From Ruminococcaceae bacterium UBA1236 (lineage in GTDB: Bacteria > Bacillota > Clostridia > Oscillospirales > Acutalibacteraceae): a DNA stretch of 5,643 nucleotides. The notes below the pieces were generated by a model. The model made no database searches. It had not been told where the DNA came from and worked only from the letters and a program-made list of their open reading frames with translations. Position numbers and translations under genes: made by a program. Positions 5,441-5,643 of this stretch are shown piece by piece (positions within the stretch are counted from its first letter, which is position 1; each line of letters begins with the position of its first letter). Where the stretch lies: contig DBWO01000035.1 of the NCBI GenBank assembly GCA_002309055.1, positions 1 through 5,643 of the forward strand, read 5' to 3'.

Positions 5441-5580
5441 TTAATTTATCCAGGGAATAAGAACCTCTCAAAGTACAGCCCGAATCAGAGATTCGGTGTC
5501 CTTTGGAGAACCTTGTTACTCGCTACGCTCGTAATATGGGATTCAGTCGCTTCGCGACAGCTTTCCTCTTGTTCAAACCA

Positions 5581-5616
5581 ATAAAAAACGCACCCGCTGT
5601 TGCAGGTGCGCTTTTT
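5581..5616 (-). terminator. Intrinsic terminator after the tRNA
   Basis: CGCACC (5589-5594) pairs with GGTGCG (5605-5610), with a further GC/GC inside across one mismatch and a TGTT loop. A-rich and T-rich flanks lie on both sides, so it could act in both directions; on the minus strand six T residues follow the stem. It starts immediately after the tRNA CCA end. Confidence 0.82.
5583..5601. repeat. 19-bp direct repeat, copy 2
   Basis: Exact second copy of the 5414-5432 sequence, lying in the terminator downstream of the tRNA. Confidence 0.9.
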
Positions 5617-5618
5617 AT

Positions 5619-5643
5619 TGGCTGGGGAATAGGGATTCGAACC
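5619..5643 (-). tRNA. tRNA 3' end, probably tRNA-Gln (5' part outside window)
   Basis: Read on the minus strand from base 5643: G, then G53 and the T-loop TTCGAAT, the 3' T-stem CCCTA, the acceptor strand TTCCCCA, discriminator G73 and an encoded CCA (5621-5619). The implied acceptor 5' strand TGGGGAA, with a U1-A72 pair and G73, matches the classic bacterial tRNA-Gln acceptor (UGGGGUA...GCCA in E. coli). tRNA-Asn also uses U1-A72/G73 in Firmicutes but has a different stem. The anticodon is not in the window, so the amino acid is inferred. Confidence 0.88.

Larger units (their letters stand above)
5414..5580 (-). ncRNA. Putative structured non-coding RNA of unknown family
   Basis: No credible reading frame covers this segment, yet its minus strand is rich in hairpins. 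GAACAAGA (5574-5567) can close on UCUUAUUC (5462-5455) with one mismatch. Inside it are GUCGC-GAA-GCGAC (5558-5546) and a hairpin at 5534-5516 with UUAC/GUAA, tandem G.A pairs and GC/GC. There is also a long arm in which UCUC-CAAAG (5509-5501) pairs with CUUUG-GAGG with one bulged A (5473-5464). That arm is capped by a perfect 7-bp CCGAAUC/GAUUCGG hairpin (5496-5480). The unit ends in its own terminator (5414-5440). It lies just downstream of a tRNA and may be processed from the tRNA transcript or have an unseen promoter; the 5' end is uncertain. It does not show the single-rod layout of 6S RNA or tmRNA features that I can recognise. A decayed tRNA is an alternative for its 3' part. Confidence 0.55.

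Noticed and set aside
5414..5580. 6S RNA or T-box leader as identity of the structured segment
   Set aside because: The fold is branched with several separate hairpins, not a single rod with a central bubble, and no T-box-type conserved antiterminator sequence is seen. A covariance-model search would settle it.
5414..5643. CRISPR array or attachment site at the repeats beside the tRNA
   Set aside because: There are only two 19-bp copies with non-spacer-like intervening sequence; the repeat coincides with terminator arms, not with the tRNA 3' end itself, and no integrase or phage gene is present.

Overview
The window looks like chromosomal DNA from an anaerobic, low-to-mid GC Clostridia-type Firmicute, most like a gut Oscillospiraceae/Ruminococcaceae relative. 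This is inferred from strong GGAGG-type ribosome binding sites, SigmaA-type promoters with TGn-extended -10 boxes, U-tract terminators, Sec signal peptides of Gram-positive style, a tRNA with an encoded CCA end, and a desulfoferrodoxin-type iron protein. No mobile element, CRISPR array or phage gene is visible.

Plus-strand left part (1-1818): the 3' end of a secreted Ig-like-domain protein lies 27 nt ahead of a secreted PQQ/WD40-like beta-propeller protein. The pair appears to be one operon ending in a strong intrinsic terminator. Both proteins end in nearly the same short Phe-rich tail (FF..IIAFFR.LF). Next (1819-2477), a promoter with an inverted repeat over its -35 box drives a single gene. 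Its product fuses an XRE-type helix-turn-helix to a two-domain desulfoferrodoxin (superoxide reductase) fold with the metal ligands intact. It looks like a redox- or superoxide-responsive regulator.

Minus-strand part (2566-5320): a bidirectional hairpin at 2566-2597 separates the convergent units. On the minus strand an extended -10 promoter at 4717-4745 drives a two-gene operon: a YdhF-type aldo/keto reductase, then an SLC13/ArsB/CitM-type anion permease. Upstream of it and separately terminated is a third small secreted protein (4817-5320), an Ig-like domain paralogous to the one at the left edge and also ending in a hydrophobic C-terminal tail.

Right end (5414-5643): the 3' end of a minus-strand tRNA (probably tRNA-Gln) with its terminator, followed by about 165 nt of non-coding DNA. 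On the minus strand this can fold into several perfect or nearly perfect hairpins and ends in its own terminator. The two terminators share a 19-bp exact repeat, and the 3' end of the non-coding unit resembles the tRNA 3' end. This putative structured RNA and the shared C-terminal tail of the secreted proteins are the two least explained signals. The HTH-desulfoferrodoxin fusion is the most interpretable one.
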